Positions 1-9,324 of a stretch of DNA of 64,000 nucleotides are shown one piece after another. A program made the translations under genes and the position numbers. Position 1 is the stretch's first letter; every line of letters begins with the position of its first letter. The DNA lies in contig JAHBWF010000010.1 in the NCBI GenBank assembly GCA_019637105.1, forward strand, positions 32,540 through 96,539, written 5' to 3'. The stretch is from Labilithrix sp. (GTDB lineage Bacteria; Myxococcota_A; Polyangia; Polyangiales; Polyangiaceae). The notes below the pieces were generated by a model that saw only the letters and a program-made list of their open reading frames with translations, was not told the origin of the DNA and did no database searches.

Positions 1-741
1 GAGCTCGCGACGCGCTGGACGGGGGAAGCCCACCTGCCCGTCGAGGAAGGCGGCAAGACGAACCCGAAGACCGAGGCGCCCGTCGAGACGCCCGCGACGG
101 AGAAGCCGATCGCCGGGCTCGACGCGCTGAACCTCACCGGCGTCACGCTGAGCCTCGAGGCGCCCGGCGCCGACGGGCCGAGCCCGGCGAGCGACTTCGA
201 GGACGGGGCGCTGGGGTCGTGGACGCCGGGCGGCGCCGTCTCGGTCCTCGACGAGAAGACCTCCACGCTCTTCCCGGCGACGAAGGAGCAGCGCTACGCT
301 TTCCTGACGACCGGCGCAGGATCGATCGGCGGCAAGGTCAGCCGGATGACCCGCGAGCTGACGATCCCCGCGAGCGCGAAGGAGCTGGTCATCGACTACA
401 CGCTCCTCTCGCAGGAGTACCCGGGCTGGGTCGGGACGATCTACAACGACGCGTTCGTCGCGTACGTCGCCGGCGACACCCGCTTCCTCCTCGTCGAGAC
501 GGTCACCGGCAACCAGGGCCGGTGGATGGACTTCTTCCAGCCCGTCGGCAACGTGGTCGAGTCGAGCGCGACGGTCGGCGGCGTCGACAAGAAGTTCGGC
601 GGGACGACCGGCGCGCGCACGAAGCGCGTCCCCGTGACCGGCTGCGAGGGCAAGACGATCACGCTCGTCCTCGGGGTCTCCGACGTCGGTGACTCGATCT
701 ACGACACGGCGGTCGCGATCGACCGCGTCGCCTTCGAGTGA
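1..741 (+). CDS. C-terminal part of a secreted protein with a choice-of-anchor-like beta domain (5' end outside window)
   Basis: Reading frame 1 is open from the first base to the TGA at 739-741, about 246 residues, so the start lies upstream of the window. A Lys/Thr/Glu/Pro-rich linker (about residues 10-60) precedes a beta-rich domain beginning near 'DFEDGALGSW' and containing 'LLSQEYPGWVGTIYNDAF'. That layout resembles the choice-of-anchor domains of secreted proteins from myxobacteria and planctomycetes. The domain name is an inference from pattern; no catalytic motif is visible. It probably acts at the cell surface or in the periplasm. The next gene, priA, begins 84 bases downstream and is functionally unrelated. 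Confidence 0.6.
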   Translation, partial: ELATRWTGEAHLPVEEGGKTNPKTEAPVETPATEKPIAGLDALNLTGVTLSLEAPGADGPSPASDFEDGALGSWTPGGAVSVLDEKTSTLFPATKEQRYAFLTTGAGSIGGKVSRMTRELTIPASAKELVIDYTLLSQEYPGWVGTIYNDAFVAYVAGDTRFLLVETVTGNQGRWMDFFQPVGNVVESSATVGGVDKKFGGTTGARTKRVPVTGCEGKTITLVLGVSDVGDSIYDTAVAIDRVAFE

Positions 742-824
742 CGCGGCCGCGCCCGGCGCTTGGGCTCGGCGGTCCCGCGCGCGCGCGTTGCCCTGCGGCG
801 CGATCTCGGGCATTGAACGACGGC

Positions 825-3116
825 ATGCAGGACGCGCATCCGGCCGCCGCCGCGGCGCCAGGCGAGCACGAGGTGACGCTCGCGGACGTCGCCGCGCCCG
901 TGCCGCTCCCGCGCGCGCTCACCTACCTCGTCCCGAGCGAGCTCGCGTCCAGCGTCGCCCTCGGGCGGCGCGTCCTCTGCACGGTCGGGTCGCGGCGCGT
1001 CGTCGGCGTCGTCGTCGGGCTCCGGCGCGGCGCCGCTCCCGCCAGGGCGAAGCCGGTGCTCGACGTCCTCGACGGCGTCGACCTCCCGGAGGACCTCGTC
1101 ACCTTCCTCGGCCGCCTCGCGAGCTACTACCTCGCGCCGATCGGCGAGGTCGTGCGCCTCGCGCTGCCGCCGGTGGACCGCGAGGCGGCGCGCGCGGTCG
1201 AGGCGCCGACGCTCTTCTCCACGGCGAAGGGCGTCGCGACGCGCAAGGTGCAGTGGGTCACCGCGACCGACGCGGTCGAGACGTCGATCAAGGAGAACGC
1301 CTCGCGCGTGCTCGCGGTCGTGCGCGTGCACGGGGCGCTCCCGCTCTCGCGGCTCCAGGACCAGTTCGGCGGCGCGCGCGGCACGATCAAGCGCCTCGTC
1401 GAGCAGGGGCTCGTCCGCGTCGAGGAGCGCGACGCCCCGCGCGATCCGTTCTTCGCCGACACGCTCGCCCGCGACGTCCCTCCCGAGGCCACGGAGGCGC
1501 AGCGCGCGGCGGCCGAGACGATCGACGCGGCGCTCGACGCGCGCGGCGCCGGCGCGACGATCCTCGTGCACGGCGTGACCGGGTCGGGCAAGACCGAGGT
1601 GTACCTGCGCGCCATCGCTCGAGCGAAGGAGCAGCGGCGCGGGTCCATCGTGCTCGTGCCCGAGATCGCGCTCACGCCGCAGCTCGTCGGGCGCTTCCGC
1701 GCGCGCTTCGGCGACGACGTCGCGGTCCTCCACTCCGGGCTCACGCAGCGCGAGCGCTTCGACATGTGGGCCCGCCTCCGCGGCGGCGAGGTGGACGTCG
1801 CCATCGGCGCGAGGAGCGCGCTCTTCGCGCCGGTGAAGGACCTCGGCCTCGTCATCGTCGACGAGGAGCACGACCCCTCGTTCAAGCAGGAGGAGGGCGT
1901 CCGCTACAACGCGCGCGACATGGCGATCCTCCGCGCGCATCAGGTCGGCGGCGTCTGCGTCCTCGGGAGCGCCACGCCGTCGCTCGAGAGCGAGCAGCTC
2001 GCGCGCTCCGGCAAGGCGACGAAGATCGTCCTGCCCGATCGCGCGCGCGCGCAGGAGCTCCCCACCGTGGAGGTCGTCGATCTCCGCCGCATCGGGCCCG
2101 GGCCGACGGGGGATCGTCGCCTCTCGGTCGTGCTCCACCGAGCGATCGAGGCGACGCTCGCCGCCAAGGAGCAGACGATCCTCTTCTTGAACCGGCGCGG
2201 CTTCGCCCCGAGCATCCGCTGCGAGGGCTGCGGCGAGCTGTCGTCGTGCCCGCACTGCACCGTGGCGCTGACGTTCCACAAGAGGAAGAGCGGCGTGATG
2301 CGCTGCCACTGGTGCGAGTACGAGGCGCCGATGCCCCAGCGCTGCCCGAAATGCGACTCGGACCAGATCGCGCTCGAAGGCCTCGGCACCGAGCGGCTCG
2401 AGGAGACGCTGAGGGAGGCGTTCCCCGAGGCGCGCATCGCTCGGCTCGATCGCGACGTCGCGAGCGGCAAGCAGGTCGAGAAGATCCTCGCCAAGGTGCG
2501 CGAGCGCGAGATCGACATCCTGGTGGGTACGCAGATGGTCACGAAGGGCCACGATCTGCCCCACGTCACGCTCGTCGGCGTCATCAACGCGGACGCCGCG
2601 CTCTCGATCCCGGATTTTCGCGCGCCCGAGCGCGCGTTCCAGCTCCTCGTCCAGGTCGCGGGCCGCGCGGGACGCGGAGACTCGCCGGGCAAGGTGCTGG
2701 TGCAGACGTTCGATCCCGATCACCACGCGATCGTCCACGCCGTTCGGCACGACGTGATGGGCTTCTTCGATCGCGAGCTGCGCGATCGCAAGGAGCTCGG
2801 CTACCCGCCGTTCTCGCGGATGGTCTTCGCGCGCGTCGACTCGATGGACGAGAAGGAGGCGCTCGCCGCCGCCGCGACGCTCGCGCGCGCCGCGCGGGCC
2901 GCGCACGCCGGCGCCGGCGCCGGGCCGTTCGAGGTGCTCGGCCCTTCGCCCGCGCCGATCGCGAAGGTGCGCAACCGCTTCCGCTTCCGCGTGATGCTGC
3001 GGAGCTCCTCGCGCGAGCGCCTGCGGCAGGGCGCGCTCGCGATCCACGCGGCCATCGCCGGGCTCCCGCGCACGGTGCGGGTGGCGATCGACGTCGACCC
3101 GGTCGGAGCGCTATAG
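825..3116 (+). CDS. priA: Primosomal protein N' (PriA), replication-restart 3'-5' DNA helicase
   Basis: The protein has 763 residues from the ATG at 825, close to the 732 of E. coli PriA. Its order is the N-terminal 3'-DNA-end-binding domain, a Walker A motif 'GVTGSGKTE' near residue 250, a DEEH Walker B near residue 345, then the paired zinc-binding cysteine clusters (CEGCG, CPHC, CHWC, CPKC, about residues 466-515) and the C-terminal helicase lobe. PriA reloads the replisome at stalled forks and D-loops. The frame is open upstream to 738, but the ATG at 825 puts the conserved 'VPLPRALTYLVP' segment about 24 residues from the start, as in homologues. It is not in an obvious operon. Confidence 0.95.
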   Translation: MQDAHPAAAAAPGEHEVTLADVAAPVPLPRALTYLVPSELASSVALGRRVLCTVGSRRVVGVVVGLRRGAAPARAKPVLDVLDGVDLPEDLVTFLGRLASYYLAPIGEVVRLALPPVDREAARAVEAPTLFSTAKGVATRKVQWVTATDAVETSIKENASRVLAVVRVHGALPLSRLQDQFGGARGTIKRLVEQGLVRVEERDAPRDPFFADTLARDVPPEATEAQRAAAETIDAALDARGAGATILVHGVTGSGKTEVYLRAIARAKEQRRGSIVLVPEIALTPQLVGRFRARFGDDVAVLHSGLTQRERFDMWARLRGGEVDVAIGARSALFAPVKDLGLVIVDEEHDPSFKQEEGVRYNARDMAILRAHQVGGVCVLGSATPSLESEQLARSGKATKIVLPDRARAQELPTVEVVDLRRIGPGPTGDRRLSVVLHRAIEATLAAKEQTILFLNRRGFAPSIRCEGCGELSSCPHCTVALTFHKRKSGVMRCHWCEYEAPMPQRCPKCDSDQIALEGLGTERLEETLREAFPEARIARLDRDVASGKQVEKILAKVREREIDILVGTQMVTKGHDLPHVTLVGVINADAALSIPDFRAPERAFQLLVQVAGRAGRGDSPGKVLVQTFDPDHHAIVHAVRHDVMGFFDRELRDRKELGYPPFSRMVFARVDSMDEKEALAAAATLARAARAAHAGAGAGPFEVLGPSPAPIAKVRNRFRFRVMLRSSSRERLRQGALAIHAAIAGLPRTVRVAIDVDPVGAL

Positions 3117-3176
3117 CCTCGACTGGCCGGCGCGCTCGGCGCCGCCCAGCGCGAGAAAGCCGACGAGAGCACGAGC

Positions 3177-4721
3177 GTGACCTCACCTCCTTCGCCGCCG
3201 CACGGAGACACGGAGCTCAAGAGCGGCCGCTACACGCTGCTTCGCCGGCTCGGCGAAGGCTCGCAGGGCGAGACCTACGAGGCGCGCGACAACGGCGTCG
3301 CGCGCGGCCGACCCGAGAGGCCGCGCCCGGAGGCGCTCGCCGACGATTTCCAGCGCTACGTCACCCGAGCCCGCGCCGGGGAGGCGCGCGCCCCCTCCTC
3401 ACCACCGGGCGGCGTCGTCGCCATCAAGCGCTTTCGCGTCGGCGCGGCCAAGGCGTGGAAGGACGTCGAGCTCGCCGAGCGCGAGGCGCGCACGCTCGCC
3501 TCGCTCGACCACCCGCGGCTGCCCAGGTACGTCGAGCATTTCGAGGAGGACGGCGCGCTCTACCTGGTGATGGAGAAGGTCGAGGGCGAGAGCCTCGCCG
3601 CGCTGCGATCGAGGCAGCGGACGCTCGGCGCGGCCGAGGTCACGCGGATGCTCGAGGACCTCGCCGACGCGCTCCGCTACCTCCACGGGCGCGCGCCGTT
3701 CATCGTTCATCGCGACATCAAGCCGGGCAACGTCATACGCCGGCTCGACGGCTCGTACGCGCTCGTCGACTTCGGCGCGGTCCGCGATCGCCTGAAGCCC
3801 GCGGGCGGGAGCACCGTCGTCGGGACGTTCGGCTACATGGCCCCGGAGCAGTTCCAGGGGCGCGCGTCGCCGAAATCGGACGTCTACGGCCTCGGCGCGA
3901 CGGCGCTCACGATGCTCACCGGCTGCGAGCCGGAGGAGCTCCCGCACGCGGGCCTCGGCATCGACGTCGCCCGCGCGCTGCCGAAAGGGACCTCCCCCGC
4001 GCTCGTACGCGCGCTCTCGGCGATGCTCCAGCCGGACCCGGACCAGCGGGTCGACTCGGTCGACGAAGCGCTCGCGTTCCTGCGCGCCGGCGCGCCCGCC
4101 CGCGCGGACACGCCCGCGGCGCCGGCGCGGCTCACCCGTCGAAGGCGCTCTCGAGGCGCGAAGCGCGAGAACCGCCGCCGCCGGAAGCGGGGCCCGCGAA
4201 GAAGGCGCGCGCGCAGAAGAAGCCGCTGCGAGCGGCGGCTTGCGGTCCCCACGCCTCGGCGCGCAGCTCCGGCCTGCTCGTCGCGCTCGTCGTCGATCTG
4301 GCTCACGGTGGGCCTCCTCGTCCCATCGTGCTCTCGCTGCTCTCGCTCCTCTTCGGCAAGGCGCTCCGGCGGGCGGCGAGCGCGCCAGCCTGCGCGCCGC
4401 GAAGAAGAGGGCCAGGCGGCCCTCGGCCGGGCGTCGCGTGGGTCTCCGGACACCGCGAGGAGCAGCCGACCGAAGACATGGCGCGCGTCCGCGTCTCCTC
4501 GGAAACTCGCGCGCGTGCGGAGCGTCACCGAGCACGGGCGCAGGCGATCGCGATCGCGCGGGCGGAGGCGCGCGGCGAGGACGCAGACGCGTGGATCGAG
4601 CGCTCGCGAGCGACGCGGAACGCGCCGAGCTCGACGAGGAGCCGCCGCGTCGCCGGTCCGCCGCGCCACCACGCGCGAAGCGACGGGACTGAACGGGACA
4701 GACGTGCGGCCAGCGCCGTGA
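3177..4721 (+). CDS. Membrane-anchored serine/threonine protein kinase, C-terminal half frameshifted
   Basis: The kinase domain reads cleanly: glycine loop 'GEGSQGETY', catalytic lysine in 'VAIKRF', 'HRDIKPGN', 'DFGAVRD' and 'APEQ'. The N-lobe carries an unusual insertion of about 36 residues between the glycine loop and the lysine. After about 4130 the frame turns into arginine-rich noise. The sensible continuation moves to frame 2 ('KALSRREAREPPPPEAG', then a hydrophobic 'PIVLSLLSLLFGKALRRA' anchor) and ends in frame 1 at 'PPRAKRRD', with a stop at 4690-4692. The restored gene would therefore be 3177-4692, a kinase plus C-terminal membrane anchor. At least two indels are needed. Start: GTG at 3177. 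Confidence 0.8.
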   Translation: MTSPPSPPHGDTELKSGRYTLLRRLGEGSQGETYEARDNGVARGRPERPRPEALADDFQRYVTRARAGEARAPSSPPGGVVAIKRFRVGAAKAWKDVELAEREARTLASLDHPRLPRYVEHFEEDGALYLVMEKVEGESLAALRSRQRTLGAAEVTRMLEDLADALRYLHGRAPFIVHRDIKPGNVIRRLDGSYALVDFGAVRDRLKPAGGSTVVGTFGYMAPEQFQGRASPKSDVYGLGATALTMLTGCEPEELPHAGLGIDVARALPKGTSPALVRALSAMLQPDPDQRVDSVDEALAFLRAGAPARADTPAAPARLTRRRRSRGAKRENRRRRKRGPRRRRARRRSRCERRLAVPTPRRAAPACSSRSSSIWLTVGLLVPSCSRCSRSSSARRSGGRRARQPARREEEGQAALGRASRGSPDTARSSRPKTWRASASPRKLARVRSVTEHGRRRSRSRGRRRAARTQTRGSSARERRGTRRARRGAAASPVRRATTREATGLNGTDVRPAP

Positions 4722-4743
4722 CGAACCCTGGTTCCTGCGGTAT

Positions 4744-5360
4744 ATGCCGCTCGTGATCCGCCGCTGTCGACTCGCCTGAGCGACGGACCGGCTGGTCCTG
4801 CGCTCGGCGCGCACGGGCGACGTCGCCGAGCTCCGGCGTCTCCTCCAGCGCACAACCACGCTCACCTCCATCCGTGGAACCCCGCGCCGCGCCCGGCGAG
4901 TCCGACGTCGATGCGGAGTCTCGAACAGCGTGCTCCGCCAGCGCCGCGAGAGTGGAAGAGCGGCCGCTCGTTCGCCGCTTCATGCTGGCCCTTCGCGCCG
5001 AGCCCTCTCACTTCATCAGCGGAATCGCGCTGAACGCGGCATCATGCGCGGCGCGATGCACGGCGCCTACCTCGGCTTTACTGGATGAACGTGGATCATC
5101 AGAGACGGCGGGCTCTGCACCGAAGGGATCGCGCCGTCCTCGACTTCGCGTTCGGCCCGGCGAAAGCTCCATCGGGTGCAAGCCGCGATCATGCCGCACA
5201 ACCCGCGAAGCCTCCGCGTGATCGAAGCTCGGCTTTCGCCGCGAGGCTACGCCGGCGGTACCTGCGGATCGGTGGCAAGTGGGAAGACCACATCCTCTTC
5301 GCCCGGACGCGCGAGGCACCCCACGCCGGACGGCGTCGGGCGCAGGCCGCGCTCTGCTGA
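4744..5360 (+). pseudogene. GNAT N-acetyltransferase of the RimJ/RimL type, broken by several frameshifts
   Basis: No single frame is coding, but fragments in order across three frames rebuild a RimJ/RimL-type acetyltransferase: 'TDRLVLRSARTGDVAELRRLL' split at 4783-4845, 'AHNHAHLHPWNPAP' near 4850-4890, 'RAEPSHFISGIALN' near 4998-5040, 'VDHQRRRALHRRDRAVLDFAF' split near 5088-5155, 'MPHNPRSLRVIEA' near 5190-5228 and 'KWEDHILFART' near 5278-5310. The last frame stops at 5358-5360. All family landmarks are present with no large deletion. The family acetylates N-terminal alanines or small substrates. Start is inferred at the ATG at 4744. It is either a recent pseudogene or a working gene in poor-quality sequence. 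Confidence 0.6.
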
Positions 5361-5446
5361 GGCGGTCTCCCTCGCGCGCGGCGTACGCGCATGCGAGGCA
5401 CCAGCGAAAGTACGCATCCGCCGGCGCTCGCGACCGACGGGAACGC

Positions 5447-6112
5447 GTGTCCCGCCTCAGCACCTTCGCCGCCGTCGCGGTGAACCTCCTCGGTGAGCTC
5501 GTCAGCGCCCTCGCGGTGCGCCGGCGTGCGACCTGCCCATCGGCGCCGGCGTCTCTTCTGCGCGGCGGCATGCGCCGCTTCCGGTCGAGCGCTCGGAGGC
5601 GCGCGACGAATCGAGCAGGGGCTGGACGTCCGCGTTCGAGTGGCGGGCGATGGCGACGGCGATCGTCCACCTCAAGTACGAGGGCGCTCCGACCTGCGCT
5701 CCACGGCTCGGCCGCGCGATGCTGCAGGCCGCCGAGCGCGTCGCGGCCGCTTCGATCTCGTCGTGCCGGTGCCGCTCCACCCCGTCGCCTCGCCGATCGC
5801 GGCTACAACCAGGCGGCCCTCCTCGCGCTGCCGGTGGCGCGCTGGCTCAGGACCGCGTTCGCGCCTCGCGCGCTCGCGCGGTTGACAGACACCGCCTCGA
5901 CAGGCCGCGCTCGATCGCGGCGCCGCCTGCTCAACGTCGCCGGGGTCTTCGCCGCGCGGCCGCGCCCGCCTGCGCGGCGCGCGCGATCATCGTCGACGAC
6001 GTCCCGCCACCGGAACGACGCTCGCCGCCTGCGCCGCGCACTTCATGAAGCGGAGGCCTCTGCCCGTCCACGCGCTCGTGCTCGCCCAGCGCGCTCGAGT
6101 CGAGCCGCGTGA
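5447..6112 (+). pseudogene. comF: ComF/amidophosphoribosyltransferase-like gene, broken by several frameshifts
   Basis: Pieces in different frames together give a ComF-type phosphoribosyltransferase: 'VNLLGELVSALA' (frame 2), a cysteine cluster near 5520-5580 matching the ComF zinc finger, 'AIVHLKYEG' near 5660, 'FDLVVPVPLHPV' near 5751-5786, 'RGYNQAALLALPVARWL' near 5800-5850, 'RRLLNVAGVFAARP' near 5918-5960 and the PRPP loop 'IIVDDV' near 5988-6005 followed by 'TGT', then 'HALVLAQRA' near 6070. The parts are collinear, so only small indels separate it from an intact gene. ComF proteins are linked to DNA uptake and helicase-associated functions. GTG at 5447 is the likely start. Confidence 0.65.
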
Positions 6113-6229
6113 TTCGCCTGGTCCGGTGCGATCGACCTGCGGCGGGCCCGTGTCAAGGCCGACGAACGGCCGACGCGTTGAACTGATAGCGCGGCCGACA
6201 TCGACCGCGCTATCATCGCCGACGCCTCG

Positions 6230-8229
6230 ATGAGCAACGACCTGTGGCGGTGAGCTGATCCCGACGGTCAACAGCGGAAGTGCGGCTCGACGAGCTCCGC
6301 GCCGCGCTGGCCGGGGCCACATCATAACACTCCGGTGTGGCGTGCAGGGTAACAGAACGGCAGCCGGCTCACGACGTGCCCGAGCTGACGTCGGCGTCGG
6401 TCGGCGGCGCCAACGGCGTGGTCCTCAACATCCCGCCGCCGCCGCTCGCGATGGTCGCCGTGCAGCAGGAGTACGAAGCGGCGTCGGGCTCGCTCGCGCC
6501 CGGACCGGCGACGGCCGCGGCCGAGCAAGAGCCCCCGCCGCCGCCGGCCTACGTCCCGGCGCAGACCAAATCGCCGCCGCTCCACCCGTCGTCCGGCCAG
6601 CTCAAGCGTCGGGGTGAAGCGCACGTCCGCCGCCCCCGGATCCGCGCCCGTCGCCGCCGGATCGCCCACCGCCGGATCCGCGCCGAAGGCTGGGGCCAGC
6701 CTGCCGACGCAGCTCGGCATCGCGCCTCCGCCCGGCATCCGCTCGCGGCGGCCCCGCCTCCGCCCGCGGCGCCGGGCGCCGGATCGGTCGAGGAGCTGAG
6801 CGCTTCGATGCTCGTCGAGTCCAACTCGACGAGCGACCTCGCCGCGCCGGGGCCCGGCGCGGGCGGGCTGCCGCCGCCGACCGATCCCACCGTGAACGGC
6901 TCGGCGGACGTCGACGCCGGCGTCGCGGGGCTCCCGCGCCGCCCCGGGCTGAGCCTCATCCTCGACGACATCGCCGAGATCCGGCGAGGACGGCCGCCGA
7001 AGAACAAGCTGCTCGTCGGCGTGCTCGGCGTGGTGGCGCTCTCCGTCCTCATCCTGCTCGTCGCCGGGATCGTGGCCGTCGCGAGCGGTCCGTCGAGCGG
7101 CGCGCAGACCGCCGCCTCCGCCTCCGCGAGCGCCGCGCCGCCGGCTCCGCCGAGCGAGACCGCCGAAGCGACGAGCACGCCGGCTCCCGCTCCCATCCCG
7201 CCTCCACCGCCCCCGGCCGCGACGGGCGCCGCGCTCGGCGACTGCGGCGCGGCCGGCGACGCGAGGACGATCGCGCCGCGCGCGGTCATCGCGAGCGGGA
7301 TCGAAGCGCGCGCGCTCGGCGACGAGCTCGCGCTCGGCTTCGCGGCGTCGGCCCGCGACGCGGTGGCGATGTCGCTCGATCCTTCGTCGCTCGCGGCCGT
7401 CACGACCGTTCACGCGAAGCCGGCGGGCGGCGACGCGCGACGCGTCACCCCGATGCTCGCCGGCGGCAAGCTCGTCGCGGTCCCCGACGTCGATCGCAAG
7501 GGCGATCGCCTCGGAAGCCGCCGCGTCGTCGCCGCGAGCACGCTCGTCGACGTCGGCGTCGCGGACGGCGACGTCGTGTGGGCCCCTCACGGGAAGGACA
7601 GCTTCGCGAAGCTGTTCTCCGTCGAGGGTGAGGGCGCGATCGAAGCGCTCCGCGCCGTCGCGCTCGCCGATCGCGAAGGGATCGCGCTCACGTTCCGCCG
7701 CGGCAACGCCGTTCACCTCGGCGTCGCCAAGGGCGGCAGCGTCCTCGAGCCCGAGGGCGAGCTCTCGCGGATCGAGGGGCTCGGACAGGTCGGGTCTCCG
7801 GCGCTCGCCGCGAGCGGCGACGCCGTCATCGCGGCGTGGGCGGACCGCAGCGGCGCGGACGAAGACTGGGCGGTCCGCTGGACGAAGATCACGGTCGGCC
7901 GCTCGACCGACGAGGCGACGCCGTTCACGATCCCCGACGGCGGGCTCGGTGGACAGGCGATGTCTCCGAGCCTCGCGTCGCTCGGCGGCGGGCGCTTCCT
8001 CCTCGCCTGGACGGAGGGCCCGGTCTCGAACCATCAGGTCCGCGCGATCACGATCGGCGCCGACGGATCGCCGTCCGGAGCGCCGATCTCGGTCTCGGCG
8101 CCGGGGATCAACGCCGGCCAACCCGCGGCCGCGGTCGGTCCGGACGGGCGCGGGACGATCGCCTTCCTCGCCGCGCGCGGCAAGTCCCTCGAGGTCCACG
8201 CGGCGCCGATCACGTGCCCGCCTCGATGA
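6230..8229 (+). CDS. GYF_2-domain membrane protein with a beta-propeller-like exterior domain (N-terminal third frameshifted)
   Basis: From about 6760 to 8229 the frame is clean. It has 'LSLILDDIAEIRRGRPPKNK', a transmembrane helix 'LLVGVLGVVALSVLILLVAG' near 7010-7070, a Pro/Ala-rich spacer and a roughly 320-residue domain with repeated 'SPALAASGDAVIAAWADRSG'-like blades. Upstream, fragments in shifted frames spell 'LDELRAALAG', 'TPVWRAG' and 'QPAHDVPELTSAS', the signature of a GYF_2 domain at the N-terminus of many myxobacterial membrane proteins, plus 'VAAGSPTAGSAPKAGASLP' near 6650-6705 in frame 2. The uninterrupted frame starts at 6337; the true start is probably the ATG at 6230. Function unknown, likely an inner-membrane sensor or scaffold. 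Confidence 0.65.
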
Positions 8230-8279
8230 GCGGCGCGCGTCCTCGCCATGCGACGTACTTCGACGAAAGGTAGAGGCGG

Positions 8280-9095
8280 ATGAGGCTTCGTAAGGCGGCC
8301 ACGATGACGGCGATCGCGCTCGGCGTCGCGTGCTCCGCGCTCGTGGGCTGCGACCTGGTCCTCACGCCGACCAAGGTCGCGAACGGCGAGCTCTATCAGT
8401 CGGGGGACGGCCGGTACGACGCGTACTTCGCCGCCGTGCACCACGAGCAGAAGGCGGCGGCGAGCTGGCCCGACGAGTCGAAGGCCGCGCGAAAGCCGAT
8501 CGTCACGGCGCTCGACCTGCGTCCGGGCGCCTCCAACTCGACGATCCTCGCCGCCGCGCGCAGCAAACAGGGAGACGCGTCGCTCGGCGCCGCCGTCGAG
8601 CAGACCACGGCGGCCGAGCTCGAGCTCGCGCGCCGCCTCAACGCCGCCGCCGCCAAGCTCGACGACATGCTCAAGCGCGGCGAAGACCTCAAGAGGCAGA
8701 CCGCCGAGGACAAGAAGAACCTCGGCGTGGACAAGGCCGACGAGAAGAAGTCCGCGAAGAAGGACGAAGTGAAGCGCGAGATGTCCGCCGCCGTGGACGC
8801 CGTCGAATCGATGGCGCGCGACGCGCGCAAGGGCGCCAAGGAGGCGGACGAGCTCGCCACGAAGCTCAAGGCGGCGTGGACCGGCCGCGACGAGGACGAA
8901 CGACCGCCGGTGAAGATCGAAGAGAAGAAGGACGAAAAGGACGAGAAGAAGAAGCCGGAGCCGGTCGCGAAGAAGGCCGCGCCTCCGAAGAGGCCGAAGG
9001 GCGAGACCGCGCCGGCCGAGAAGAAGCCCGCGGAGGACAAGCCCGCGAAGCCGGCGCCGCCCCCGGCTCCTCCGGACGAGGTCTTCAACCCCTGA
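8280..9095 (+). CDS. Lipoprotein with a long charged helical region, function unknown
   Basis: 271 residues, preceded by the ribosome-binding-like 'GAGGCGG' just before the ATG at 8280. A lipoprotein signal peptide ends in 'ALVGC' with the lipidated cysteine near residue 23. Residues 100-205 are helical and charged, with probable coiled-coil ('ELELARRLNAAAAKLDDMLK'). The last 70 residues are a Lys/Glu/Pro/Ala-rich tail like a wall- or envelope-spanning linker. No enzymatic motif is seen. It lies 50 bases after the GYF_2 gene and may be cotranscribed with it. Confidence 0.7.
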   Translation: MRLRKAATMTAIALGVACSALVGCDLVLTPTKVANGELYQSGDGRYDAYFAAVHHEQKAAASWPDESKAARKPIVTALDLRPGASNSTILAAARSKQGDASLGAAVEQTTAAELELARRLNAAAAKLDDMLKRGEDLKRQTAEDKKNLGVDKADEKKSAKKDEVKREMSAAVDAVESMARDARKGAKEADELATKLKAAWTGRDEDERPPVKIEEKKDEKDEKKKPEPVAKKAAPPKRPKGETAPAEKKPAEDKPAKPAPPPAPPDEVFNP

Positions 9096-9163
9096 CGGGT
9101 CCTTCGGCGCGGGAAAACGCCGCCGGAGGGGAAAACGCGGCGCCGGACACGAGCCCGAGCGCC

Positions 9164-9179
9164 GTTCACTATAGTGAAC
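9164..9179. promoter_or_regulatory. Perfect 16-bp palindrome GTTCACTATAGTGAAC, probable operator
   Basis: GTTCACTATAGTGAAC is a perfect inverted repeat in an AT-rich patch of an otherwise very GC-rich intergenic region. A second copy with two mismatches lies at 9293-9308, 129 bases away centre to centre, overlapping the likely promoter of the rhodanese gene. The spacing and symmetry suggest a dimeric HTH repressor that binds both sites. The regulator is not evident in the window and its family cannot be named from the site alone. Confidence 0.6.
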
Positions 9180-9286
9180 AAAACCGTCGGCGATCGGCCG
9201 AGGACCGTTCGGCGCTCGCGGTCGGAGCGTGTGAACATTTATGATTTCAAGGAGTCCAAGCCGACGAGCGCGGCCACGGCCCGCGC

Positions 9287-9324
9287 TTGACAATTCAGTA
9301 TAGTGAACATAGATCTCACATAAT
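9287..9324 (+). promoter_or_regulatory. Promoter and second operator copy upstream of the rhodanese gene
   Basis: TTGACA at 9287-9292 is a perfect -35 hexamer. Candidate -10 elements are TAGATC at 9310-9315 and CATAAT at 9319-9324. The second operator copy, ATTCAGTATAGTGAAC (9293-9308), fills the spacer, so a bound protein would block RNA polymerase. The gene's ATG at 9323 would then give a very short or absent leader. The -10 assignment is uncertain. Confidence 0.5.

Noticed and set aside
689-4756. Very long open frames opposite or out of phase with priA and the kinase
   Set aside because: Arginine/alanine-rich products without motifs; shadows caused by high GC at third positions.
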